DNA of 64,000 nucleotides, taken from Bacteroidota bacterium. Its GTDB lineage: Bacteria; Bacteroidota; Ignavibacteria; Palsa-1295. Position numbers and translations under genes: made by a program. The stretch spans positions 434,001 to 498,000 of the forward strand of contig JAUZNX010000002.1 of the NCBI GenBank assembly GCA_030706745.1. Direction: 5' to 3'. Under the pieces are notes generated by a model. It made no database searches, was not told where the DNA came from, and saw nothing but the letters and a program-made list of their open reading frames with translations. Shown piece after piece: positions 53,951 to 61,083 of this stretch (position 1 is the first letter of the stretch; the number at the start of each line of letters is the position of its first letter).

Positions 53951-54319
53951 ATGCGTATTTACATCGGAGGACTCCCGTACCAGACGGACGAAGCACAGCT
54001 CACACAAATTTTTGCAGCATACGGCGAGGTGACCAGCGCGAAGGTCATCACCGACCGAGACACCGGCCGCAGCAAGGGTTTTGGTTTTGTTGAAATGAAT
54101 GATAACGAGGCCGCAAAAAAGGCCATCGAAGAGCTGAACGAAGCCGAACTCGGCGGGCGGCAGATCACCGTCAACGAGGCGCGCCCCATGGAGCAGCGCG
54201 ATAATCGCGGCGGCGGTGGAGGACGCGGTGGCTTCGGCGGCGGACGCGGTGGCGGCGGCGGACGCGGTGGCGACCGTGGCGGGGATCGCGGCGGAGACCG
54301 CGGCGGACGTCGCTGGTAA
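53951..54319 (+). CDS. RRM-domain RNA-binding protein with Gly/Arg-rich tail
   Basis: 122 residues. One RRM at 1-80: RNP2 IYIGGL (3-8) and RNP1 KGFGFVEM (42-49), with VITDRDTGRS before it. The tail (~84-122) is RGG-rich (GGGGGRGGFGGGRGG, GDRGGDRGG). Same type as the cyanobacterial and Bacteroidota cold-inducible Rbp proteins that bind RNA and may affect structure at low temperature. A heptad-type hairpin terminator follows. The 293-base gap before it (53658-53950) shows no supported gene. Confidence 0.93.
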   Translation: MRIYIGGLPYQTDEAQLTQIFAAYGEVTSAKVITDRDTGRSKGFGFVEMNDNEAAKKAIEELNEAELGGRQITVNEARPMEQRDNRGGGGGRGGFGGGRGGGGGRGGDRGGDRGGDRGGRRW

Positions 54320-54340
54320 AACTGCAATCAACTTACGGGC

Positions 54341-54382
54341 AACGAGTAACGAGTGTTTCCCTCGTTACTCGTTCGCATTTTT
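54341..54382 (+). terminator. Heptad-repeat hairpin terminator after the RRM gene
   Basis: Perfect 13-bp arms AACGAGTAACGAG and CTCGTTACTCGTT around TGTTTCC, followed a few bases later by TTTTT (54378-54382). The arms carry the same heptad (GAGTAAC) as the array between rplO and secY at 41745-41833. Confidence 0.85.
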
Positions 54383-54428
54383 AACGATCTATTTTGCTGC
54401 GTATCCTCTCGTTGCTCGCTATCCGATC

Positions 54429-54824
54429 ATGATTAAAGATATCCTTGGCGTCACCATCTATGTCGATGACTTTGAGCGTGTGCGCGATTTTTACGCGCAT
54501 ACACTTGGTCTCGAACAATCATCAGACGCGGGCCTGGCGGAGGATGGAGTGTCACCAAACGCCTGCTTCTTTCGTATCGCGGATAATTCGCAAGCTGTGT
54601 ATCTGGAAGGTGGACACACACGCCGCGACGCCAATCCGGATGAGAACGGACTCTCGTTCATGTTTGTGGTCGATTCGGCACATGCGACACACGCTCGCTT
54701 GACGGAGGCAGGCGTGAGATTCATACACGATGCGCCGCAGGATCTTGGTCAGGGTAATTACTGGTTTCGCTTTTACGATCCTGCCGGCAATATCGTCGAG
54801 ATTGTATCGACCTCGGAGGAGTGA
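54429..54824 (+). CDS. VOC-superfamily (glyoxalase/bleomycin resistance-like) protein
   Basis: 131 residues: DILGVTIYVDDFERVRDFYAHTLGL (in parts, ~4-27), the central NACFFRIADNSQAVYLEGG, then LSFMFVVDSAHATHARLTEAGVRF (in parts, ~76-99), and WFRFYDPAGNIVEIVS (~114-129) with the metal-ligand Glu. The two beta-alpha-beta-beta-beta halves of the VOC fold are complete. The start is the ATG that follows the heptad hairpin; substrate is unknown. Confidence 0.85.
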   Translation: MIKDILGVTIYVDDFERVRDFYAHTLGLEQSSDAGLAEDGVSPNACFFRIADNSQAVYLEGGHTRRDANPDENGLSFMFVVDSAHATHARLTEAGVRFIHDAPQDLGQGNYWFRFYDPAGNIVEIVSTSEE

Positions 54825-54912
54825 TCCATGCAGGGTGGCGAATGGTCACGAAATGATGACATTCGCGATTGCTGCGAAATGATTCGGCGCATTGAGTGCG
54901 TTAGAATCCTCG

Positions 54913-55845
54913 ATGAGTACTTCTCTACTTCGAGGAACAGGCATACATGGCCCGCGATGGAACCGCACCACTACATTAGCGGTCGCAAGCCTGCTTCTCG
55001 CCGTTGCCGTCTCCTCTTGCCGTGATATTGGCTTCCACGAGTTGGACGTATCCGCCAAGAGCCGTGCTTCGGCTCAGATGGCGCGCGATGTCATGAGCGA
55101 TTTGCAGCATGGTCTGCATGTATTCTACGAGCAGAAGCACCACTTTCCAGCTACGACGGAAGCTCATCTTTACGACTCCATCCGAAATGACATGAGCCCG
55201 GCGCTCGATCCGATTCATCTCTACCGCAATGATAATGGCAAGGGCTATTTCATTGCAGTTGGCTCCCGGGCGGGACGGATCGTGTATCGCTACCCTCCGA
55301 CGATTGGCGCGGGCGACTACACCCTCTATTGGGTTGGCCCGAATGGCGTTGATGAAGAAGGCGAAGGCGACGATGTCGATGCCTGGCAGGGAGTTGACAC
55401 GGCACGACATTTCGAGCGGCAGCGACTGGCCGATCTCGAAGCGGACCACGATCCGGAACGGCTTTTGCTGGTGCGAACAGGGCCCGATCTCTTTCGCGAT
55501 TCGGTCCGGTTCACAATCCTCCGGCACGATACGGTTTTCTATCAGGATGCCTGGCCGCTCACGGCGTATTTTCAGTTGCGGCCAGAACTGACGGACGAGG
55601 TCCGTCGGCGAATGGTGCGTGCCGAGCTCGATCAGTTTCTTGCACCGGGCGCGTTCGTACATACGGATTCGCTGGAGAATCGGGGCTGGTCCAAATGGGC
55701 CGAGGTGAATCCAAAGTCGGCGGAGCTTGCGGAGCTTCAAAATGCCGACGAATTGATGTTCAACTATTATGCAGGGGACCGGGGATCGAAGGGGATTGCA
55801 TGGCTGAAGTCGAAGAAGAAATTTGTCGTCGTATGGAAGAATTGA
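54913..55845 (+). CDS. Putative lipoprotein with a repeat-family C-terminal domain
   Basis: 310 residues from ATG 54913. Signal peptide with lipobox-like VSSC (~34-37). The C-terminal part (~200-310) contains VRFTILRHDTVFYQDAWPLTAYF, LENRGWSKWA, LMFNYYAGDRGSKGIAWL and a final KKKFVVVWKN. This end is shared with the next gene. An N-terminal part (~45-150) resembles a pseudopilin-like segment (MSDLQHGLHVFYEQKHHFPATTEAHLYDS, in parts). Unknown function. The TGA stop overlaps a heptad array. Confidence 0.6.
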   Translation: MSTSLLRGTGIHGPRWNRTTTLAVASLLLAVAVSSCRDIGFHELDVSAKSRASAQMARDVMSDLQHGLHVFYEQKHHFPATTEAHLYDSIRNDMSPALDPIHLYRNDNGKGYFIAVGSRAGRIVYRYPPTIGAGDYTLYWVGPNGVDEEGEGDDVDAWQGVDTARHFERQRLADLEADHDPERLLLVRTGPDLFRDSVRFTILRHDTVFYQDAWPLTAYFQLRPELTDEVRRRMVRAELDQFLAPGAFVHTDSLENRGWSKWAEVNPKSAELAELQNADELMFNYYAGDRGSKGIAWLKSKKKFVVVWKN

Positions 55846-55906
55846 GAACGGAGAATGGAGAGTGGATGATGGATAGCCGAGCGCGTAGAATGAAGAACGG
55901 AGACTT
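55844..55906. repeat. Degenerate heptad array spanning a gene junction
   Basis: Nine 7-bp units: GAGAACG, GAGAATG, GAGAGTG, GATGATG, GATAGCC, GAGCGCG, TAGAATG, AAGAACG, GAGACTT. The TGA stop of the upstream gene ends one base into it and an ATG used as a start (55890) lies in the seventh unit. Confidence 0.8.
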
Positions 55907-56594
55907 CTTCCGCTCAATCTTCAATATTCACTGTCCGCTGTTGCTGGTCGCCTTGTTTCTGACACTTCATATTTTGTCTTTTCCAGTAACGGCTATTGCC
56001 CAGCACCCTGAAAAGGGTCCGGGGGCGGGAATCGCCGTGGATTCCTTACACGTCGTTGAGCGAAGTACCGATTCCCTTCTAAAGACGGATTCCGTTCGAT
56101 TTGCGATCATGGCCCAGGAACAGCGTGAACTCGCAAGCCGCAAGCAAGTGGCTTCACAACGAGAGATCGATCTTACCAATGATGGAAAACCGGAGGTCCT
56201 TCGGCTTACAGGCTATCCGGCGAAGGACATCGATCAAACCAAGCTGACTTTTACCATTAAGTCAGGAGGCAAACTCCTCTGGGAAGACCATTGGACCGCA
56301 GGTGGATATTTTGACACTATCGATCACCTCACCGATTCTGTTAAGCTTCGGCGTATGCGGCAAATTGTTACGATTGCATTTGCGAACGAGAATTTCTTAG
56401 TCATCGACTCGGCGGATTTTGCCGATTTGTTTAAGCATGTGTCACAAGCCGATCTCGATCCGAACTCTGAAGAAGCCCACGAGCTGTTTCGCGAACCGCG
56501 TGTCATGTTCAGTGTCTTTCACAGTCGCGATTACTGGTATGGCCTCGTGTGGGACCCGAAGTTGAAGAAATTTCTGAGAGTGTGGCGCAACTAA
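55890..56594 (+). CDS. Putative envelope protein, paralogue of the upstream lipoprotein
   Basis: 234 residues from ATG 55890 (in-frame ATGs at 55866/55869 are alternatives). Hydrophobic start FFRSIFNIHCPLLLVALFLT and a signal-peptide-like end AIAQ. The main part matches the previous gene: KLTFTIKSGGKLLWEDHWTAGGYFD, LVIDSADFADLF, VMFSVFHSRDYWYGLVWDP and the final KKFLRVWRN. So the two form a tandem pair from an old duplication. The start of the coding region lies inside a heptad array, which makes the exact N-terminus uncertain. Confidence 0.6.
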   Translation: MKNGDFFRSIFNIHCPLLLVALFLTLHILSFPVTAIAQHPEKGPGAGIAVDSLHVVERSTDSLLKTDSVRFAIMAQEQRELASRKQVASQREIDLTNDGKPEVLRLTGYPAKDIDQTKLTFTIKSGGKLLWEDHWTAGGYFDTIDHLTDSVKLRRMRQIVTIAFANENFLVIDSADFADLFKHVSQADLDPNSEEAHELFREPRVMFSVFHSRDYWYGLVWDPKLKKFLRVWRN

Positions 56595-56645
56595 GGCTGA
56601 ACATGCTTCTTGTGAGAAGCTCTTAAAGCTTGTTACCTGACACAA

Positions 56646-58298
56646 TCAACGGGGAGCGGAATATAGCTTGAGCGTGTCAAGTCCCTGTTCGATCAGTCGA
56701 TCGAGTGATGCATCGTAGTTGCGTCCATCATCGTAGAAGAACCCGAGCATGGTGTCGCGTGCGCCACCGATCGAGTCGAGGACATGCGGAAGCAGCGAAC
56801 GTCCGGGTTCGAACGGAGTGCCGACAGGGCTCGACCGAAGAATCACAAAGTCGATCTTATTTGCTCGCAATTTGCTAACGGCATCCTCCGCAGTGGGTGG
56901 AGGCTGGAACATATCGAGTGTGAGAATCTGATGCGTCGTGTCCATGAGTGCGAAATTGAGTCCGGCGACATCGACAAGAATGCGACTCTTCGGTGGTGCC
57001 TCTTCCAATAGGCGCCTAATGGCAGCGGATTGATCCCGAACGACCGCTGCGCCAAAGGCCGTAGCGGGAATGGCATGACTTGCCTGCATCCCAATTCCAG
57101 CGACGAGCACCGCTATGGCTCCGCTACTTCCGAACCATCGTGCCGTGTGAACTTCCGCGAAAAGCTCCAGCACAATCGCGCCGCATGCAATCACGAGCGG
57201 AGTGATATGAAACAAGTAATAGGGGCGGCTCCCCTGAAACAGGCACCAACCGATGATACAAAAAACAGTGGCGAGCATGGCGAAGGTCTGTGCGGGCGCC
57301 ATCGCGAGTCTCAATTGCCTGCCATGCCGGCGCATTCTCCATTGCCAGACCATGTACGAGATCGCAAGTATGATGGCCACTGCGGCAAGGAGCAGCACAC
57401 CCGGGGCATCACCGGCGAAAAGATTGTAGCGTTCGATCAGGTTCGAGATCTGGACGTTGCGTGAGAATGGGCGTGCAATTGGAATCTGTTGCAGTACGAA
57501 TGAGAAGCTTCCCATGCTGCCACCACGCCCGAACAGAGAGAACTCTCCAGCACCGAGCCAATAGGCAAGCGAGAGTGTCGTGGCTGCTGAAAGAACGCCA
57601 AGCAGCCATGAGGACAGAATTCGCCGATCCCGCCACAACTTTACGCTCAGGATAAACGCAAGTGTTGCTCCTGCCGGAAGCGTCAGCATGTGCCGCGAAA
57701 AAATGAGCAAGCCAATCGCTGTGAAGCCAGTCCAAAATGCGCGGCGAGTGTTCATTTGCGTTTCGGATTGCCGGGCAAGAAAATAAACATAGCCGAGGAG
57801 CACGAGGCCCGTCAGGAGATCGTATCGAGCACAATGCGTAGCCCATGCAAAACCCTGGGAGATTGTCAGGAGTGCGACTGCGCAGGCGGCGATGACGGGA
57901 CGTGTTTCCAGCCGCCGAAGAATCAGGAAAAGACTTAGGATGAGAATCAGTCCCAGAATCGCGGTTACTGTTCTGCCGATGGCAGCAAAGTCGTGGGCCG
58001 GGAAAAATACATGGCCGGTGACGCCATAGATCAACGCATTCACCCACATACTGCCTGCGAGCACGCCATCGGTTCTTGTCGCATTGCCGAAGTGCTCCGG
58101 ATATGCCATCACGCCATGCGCGGCCTGATTGCCGAATTCTCGCATCAGCCACGTTTCGTCCCCGCCCCAGCGGACCGAGTCCGCCACAGGCACAACATAC
58201 AGCGATCGGAGCTGGAGCACATAAATGGCCAGCGACGCTGCCAGGATCAAGTAGGCAATCGCAGAGTCGCGTTTTGCGCGTCGGATGGAAAGATTCAT
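56646..58298 (-). CDS. GT-C type polytopic membrane glycosyltransferase
   Basis: 550 residues with about ten to twelve hydrophobic segments. After the first (~15-30) comes VADSVRWGGDETWLMREFG, with the acidic D-E pair near 47-48 at the GT-C catalytic loop position. C-terminal soluble part has KSRILVDVAGLNFALMD and ILRSSPVGTP. Same broad class as the 8994-10805 gene, but not a close paralogue. Lipid-phosphate sugar donor and acceptor cannot be told from sequence. It is followed by no close minus-strand gene. Confidence 0.7.
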   Translation of the reverse strand: MNLSIRRAKRDSAIAYLILAASLAIYVLQLRSLYVVPVADSVRWGGDETWLMREFGNQAAHGVMAYPEHFGNATRTDGVLAGSMWVNALIYGVTGHVFFPAHDFAAIGRTVTAILGLILILSLFLILRRLETRPVIAACAVALLTISQGFAWATHCARYDLLTGLVLLGYVYFLARQSETQMNTRRAFWTGFTAIGLLIFSRHMLTLPAGATLAFILSVKLWRDRRILSSWLLGVLSAATTLSLAYWLGAGEFSLFGRGGSMGSFSFVLQQIPIARPFSRNVQISNLIERYNLFAGDAPGVLLLAAVAIILAISYMVWQWRMRRHGRQLRLAMAPAQTFAMLATVFCIIGWCLFQGSRPYYLFHITPLVIACGAIVLELFAEVHTARWFGSSGAIAVLVAGIGMQASHAIPATAFGAAVVRDQSAAIRRLLEEAPPKSRILVDVAGLNFALMDTTHQILTLDMFQPPPTAEDAVSKLRANKIDFVILRSSPVGTPFEPGRSLLPHVLDSIGGARDTMLGFFYDDGRNYDASLDRLIEQGLDTLKLYSAPR

Positions 58299-58319
58299 TC
58301 AATGCGAAAATACAACAAT

Positions 58320-58347
58320 CAGTAGTGGATAGTTGACAGTCGATCGT
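58320..58347. repeat. Degenerate heptad array upstream of the acyltransferase
   Basis: Units CAGTAGT, GGATAGT, TGACAGT, CGATCGT, i.e. a 7-bp period with a common AGT/CGT end, between divergent genes and just before GGGAGG. Confidence 0.5.
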
Positions 58348-58366
58348 TTAGGGAGGGTAATTCCGA

Positions 58367-59572
58367 GTGCCTTCATTGTTATCAGGGAACAAGAGACGCT
58401 GCGAAGCTCTTAGCCCCGATACCCAATTCTTGACTGCCATCGACCATTATTCTCGATTCCGCGAAGCGAAGTATTTTTCTTCGCTCGATGGGCTACGCGC
58501 CATCAGCATTTTAGCAGTCATTTGGTATCATGTTCCGGAGTTGCGTCCGATTTGGAAAACAGGGTTTCTGGGTGTTCACCTCTTCTTTGTCATTAGCGGT
58601 TTCCTGATTACGACGCTTCTTCTGCGCGAAAAAGCTCAATACGGCAGAATCTCACTCCGCAATTTCTATTTACGGCGGACGCTCCGGATTTTCCCGGCGT
58701 ATTATCTTACACTGGGTCTCTTCTTTTTGTTATGCCTGAGCGTGCCGGAATTGCGCCGCGATGGACTCGGGACGTACCTGCATAATTTGCCATCATTTCT
58801 GACTTACACTTCAAATTGGTTTGTCAATCCCTGGGGTCCCGGTCGCGTGGTGTTCGTCCCGGCATGGTCGCTTGCGACCGAGGAGCAATTCTATCTATTC
58901 TGGCCGTGGATCGTGGCCTTTTCGAAAAAGCCACGGACACCAATTATCATCATGACCGCGCTCATTGTTCTCAACGAGATTATTAAGTGGCGCGTCGGCT
59001 ATTGGTTCTTCCTTGATGGTTACTCATTCCCGATCACTGCGCTGAATAGTATCTCGCCCGCGATTTGCATGGGATGCCTTCTGGCATTTGCCTTCGATCG
59101 TCGGCGCAGCTTTGAAGCTGCCTGGCGCGTGTTCGGTCAACGATGGAGCGCACCCGCGTTCGTTGGCCTCATGCTGCTGGCTTGTTCGATTCCCAACGAT
59201 AACAACCTGCATGTTTTCCGGATGTTTTACATTACACTTTCGATGGCATTCGCGCTCGCAGCGTGTGTCATTCGGCAGGACCACATGCTAAAACCATTGC
59301 TAGCGAATCGACCGATCCGTTATATCGGCTCGATCAGCTACGGCATGTATCTTTATCATGCGTTCGGACTGCACTTCGAGGATCGCTTCCTGGCGTTTAC
59401 GAAGCCCTGGCCATTACTCGAATTCCTCGCCGCAGCCGGATCGACCGTAATAATCGCCAGTATTAGCTTCTGGACGTACGAGCGATTCTTCCTGAAGTTG
59501 AAGGAGCGATTCACGAAGCATCGTGGAACCCAGCAGATCACTCCCGCTGCGGTGGCGATTGAACTTTCGTAG
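58367..59572 (+). CDS. Acyltransferase 3 family (OafA/YrhL-like) membrane protein
   Basis: 401 residues from GTG 58367 with GGGAGG about 10 bases upstream. Typical start FSSLDGLRAISILAVIWYHV (~37-56) including the conserved Arg and catalytic His (H55), then LGVHLFFVISGFLITTLLLRE (in parts) and RISLRNFYLRRTLRIFPAYYL, about ten membrane segments, and the C-terminal SISYGMYLYHAFGLH. Such enzymes O-acetylate or acylate sugars of O-antigen, peptidoglycan or capsule. Location between a GT-C enzyme and MltG suits an envelope role. Confidence 0.88.
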   Translation: MPSLLSGNKRRCEALSPDTQFLTAIDHYSRFREAKYFSSLDGLRAISILAVIWYHVPELRPIWKTGFLGVHLFFVISGFLITTLLLREKAQYGRISLRNFYLRRTLRIFPAYYLTLGLFFLLCLSVPELRRDGLGTYLHNLPSFLTYTSNWFVNPWGPGRVVFVPAWSLATEEQFYLFWPWIVAFSKKPRTPIIIMTALIVLNEIIKWRVGYWFFLDGYSFPITALNSISPAICMGCLLAFAFDRRRSFEAAWRVFGQRWSAPAFVGLMLLACSIPNDNNLHVFRMFYITLSMAFALAACVIRQDHMLKPLLANRPIRYIGSISYGMYLYHAFGLHFEDRFLAFTKPWPLLEFLAAAGSTVIIASISFWTYERFFLKLKERFTKHRGTQQITPAAVAIELS

Positions 59573-59579
59573 TTATGAC

Positions 59580-59834
59580 CTAAAGGTTTCTACGAGTACC
59601 GCGACGATTTCGCATCTGTCGGACTACTCGATGGAGCATCGTATCCATCCTTAGTAGAATCCCCAGGAAAGCTGCGACGAGCGCGATTGTGATATTGAGT
59701 TGCGAAGAAGCAAATCCAAACGAGAAATCGATCACGAGCAGGATGACAAGCAGGACCGCCGCAGCGATCATACTGGTCAGACGGAACAGGCGCCAGGTTC
59801 GTTCAGCGCCGCGCTCATGAGGAGTTGGAATCAC
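59580..59834 (-). CDS. Small two-helix membrane protein
   Basis: 84 residues, two hydrophobic segments (~22-36 and ~48-62) between a basic N-terminus and a very basic C-terminus (RVVRQMRNRRGTRRNL). Family not recognised. Its start overlaps the MltG stop by 4 bases, so it is co-translated with it. Confidence 0.5.
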   Translation of the reverse strand: MIPTPHERGAERTWRLFRLTSMIAAAVLLVILLVIDFSFGFASSQLNITIALVAAFLGILLRMDTMLHRVVRQMRNRRGTRRNL

Positions 59835-60904
59835 CTCTCTCGAACGCCAGATGCGATATTGTGTTCCTCTTTCTTAATATTCTGCAACTGGCCATCATAG
59901 GTCGCGCTGAAGAAATGCGTGCGGCTGCCATCGCGGCGGGCCACGAAAAACAAGTAATCTGTCTGCGCCGGATGGAGTGCAGCATAGATTGCATCGAAGC
60001 TTGGGTTGTTGATCGGGCCTGGCGGCAGACCGGTCTTCAAATATGTATTATATGGCGTTGGCTTTAGAATGTCGCGGTGGGTGATTGGTCTGTCGAGCTG
60101 CAGGCCATATTGCACGGTCGGGTCCGCCTGTAGCTTCATCCCTATCCGAAAGCGATTTTCATAGACTCCCGCGATAAGGTAACGCTCGGAGTCGTTCTTG
60201 GTCTCACCCTCCACGATCGATGCAATCTTCAGTGCGTCGTATGGAGTGAGCCCAAGTTGTGCAGCATTATCAAGTAAGGTGTCGGGTACGGCCTGATGAA
60301 AATGTGTGACAAGTGATTGAAGCAGCGTGCGCCCATTGAGTGGATAGTTCCACTTGTAGGTATCGGGATAGAGATAGCCTTCCGCTGTTTTGGCTTGGGC
60401 AGGTAGTCCGAGCCAATGAAGGTATGCTGTATCGCCAGCGGCTCGGATGAAATCGACGGTGTTCACTCCAAGACTCGCCGCCGCCGCATCCGCAACGTCC
60501 TTCAACCGGAAGCCTTCCGGTATTGAAAGCGCGAAGATGATTTGGTATTTCTGGCCGATGATGTCCTGCAGCAATTGATAATTGCTTAGCCCCCTATGAA
60601 TCTGGAATGTACCTCCATGAATGCCATGACCCGCGCGCATCAATTTGGCCGCGGCTCGGAATGTGATCTCGGAGCGGATAATACCTTGCGTCTTCAGTGA
60701 ATCGGCGATTTGCTTCATTGTGGCATTTGGCGGCACGATGAGCATGGTCTCCCGAGGGTGAGTCTCCTTTTCGGCATATTCCACCGGGTTGCGAAGGAAA
60801 AAGAGGCCATAGATGGACGTAATAAAGACCAGCGCCGGAATCGTGATCCACCAGAAGAAGCGCTTATGCGAAAGCGCGCGTAATCGATGATAATGGCGCG
60901 TCAT
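59831..60904 (-). CDS. mltG: Endolytic murein transglycosylase MltG
   Basis: 357 residues from ATG 60904; the frame is open to 61069 (55 more residues), but that extension is not typical for MltG. A membrane anchor at ~15-37, LysM-like part (VPPNATMKQIADSLKTQGII), then the YceG/MltG core: SIPEGFRLKDVADA, the catalytic segment IASIVEGETKND (Glu ~232), QADPTVQYGL, and the closing YNTYLKTGLPPGPINNPS. It cleaves nascent peptidoglycan strands to set their length. The downstream small membrane protein is coupled to it. Confidence 0.9.
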   Translation of the reverse strand: MTRHYHRLRALSHKRFFWWITIPALVFITSIYGLFFLRNPVEYAEKETHPRETMLIVPPNATMKQIADSLKTQGIIRSEITFRAAAKLMRAGHGIHGGTFQIHRGLSNYQLLQDIIGQKYQIIFALSIPEGFRLKDVADAAAASLGVNTVDFIRAAGDTAYLHWLGLPAQAKTAEGYLYPDTYKWNYPLNGRTLLQSLVTHFHQAVPDTLLDNAAQLGLTPYDALKIASIVEGETKNDSERYLIAGVYENRFRIGMKLQADPTVQYGLQLDRPITHRDILKPTPYNTYLKTGLPPGPINNPSFDAIYAALHPAQTDYLFFVARRDGSRTHFFSATYDGQLQNIKKEEHNIASGVRER

Positions 60905-61083
60905 GCTAAATAGCTTGTTCAAGCCCCGCGCCAAGACCCGATCAATATCGTGAAAGACAGATGAAAACCTGAAAATGGCAACCGTTGCGAAGGGCAAATC
61001 CTGCAAACGGCTGCTATTGCCGCGGGGATTCTTCAGAAGGAGACACGGTTGGTGAGTCAGAATTAACATTACAGCCGGTTTTT

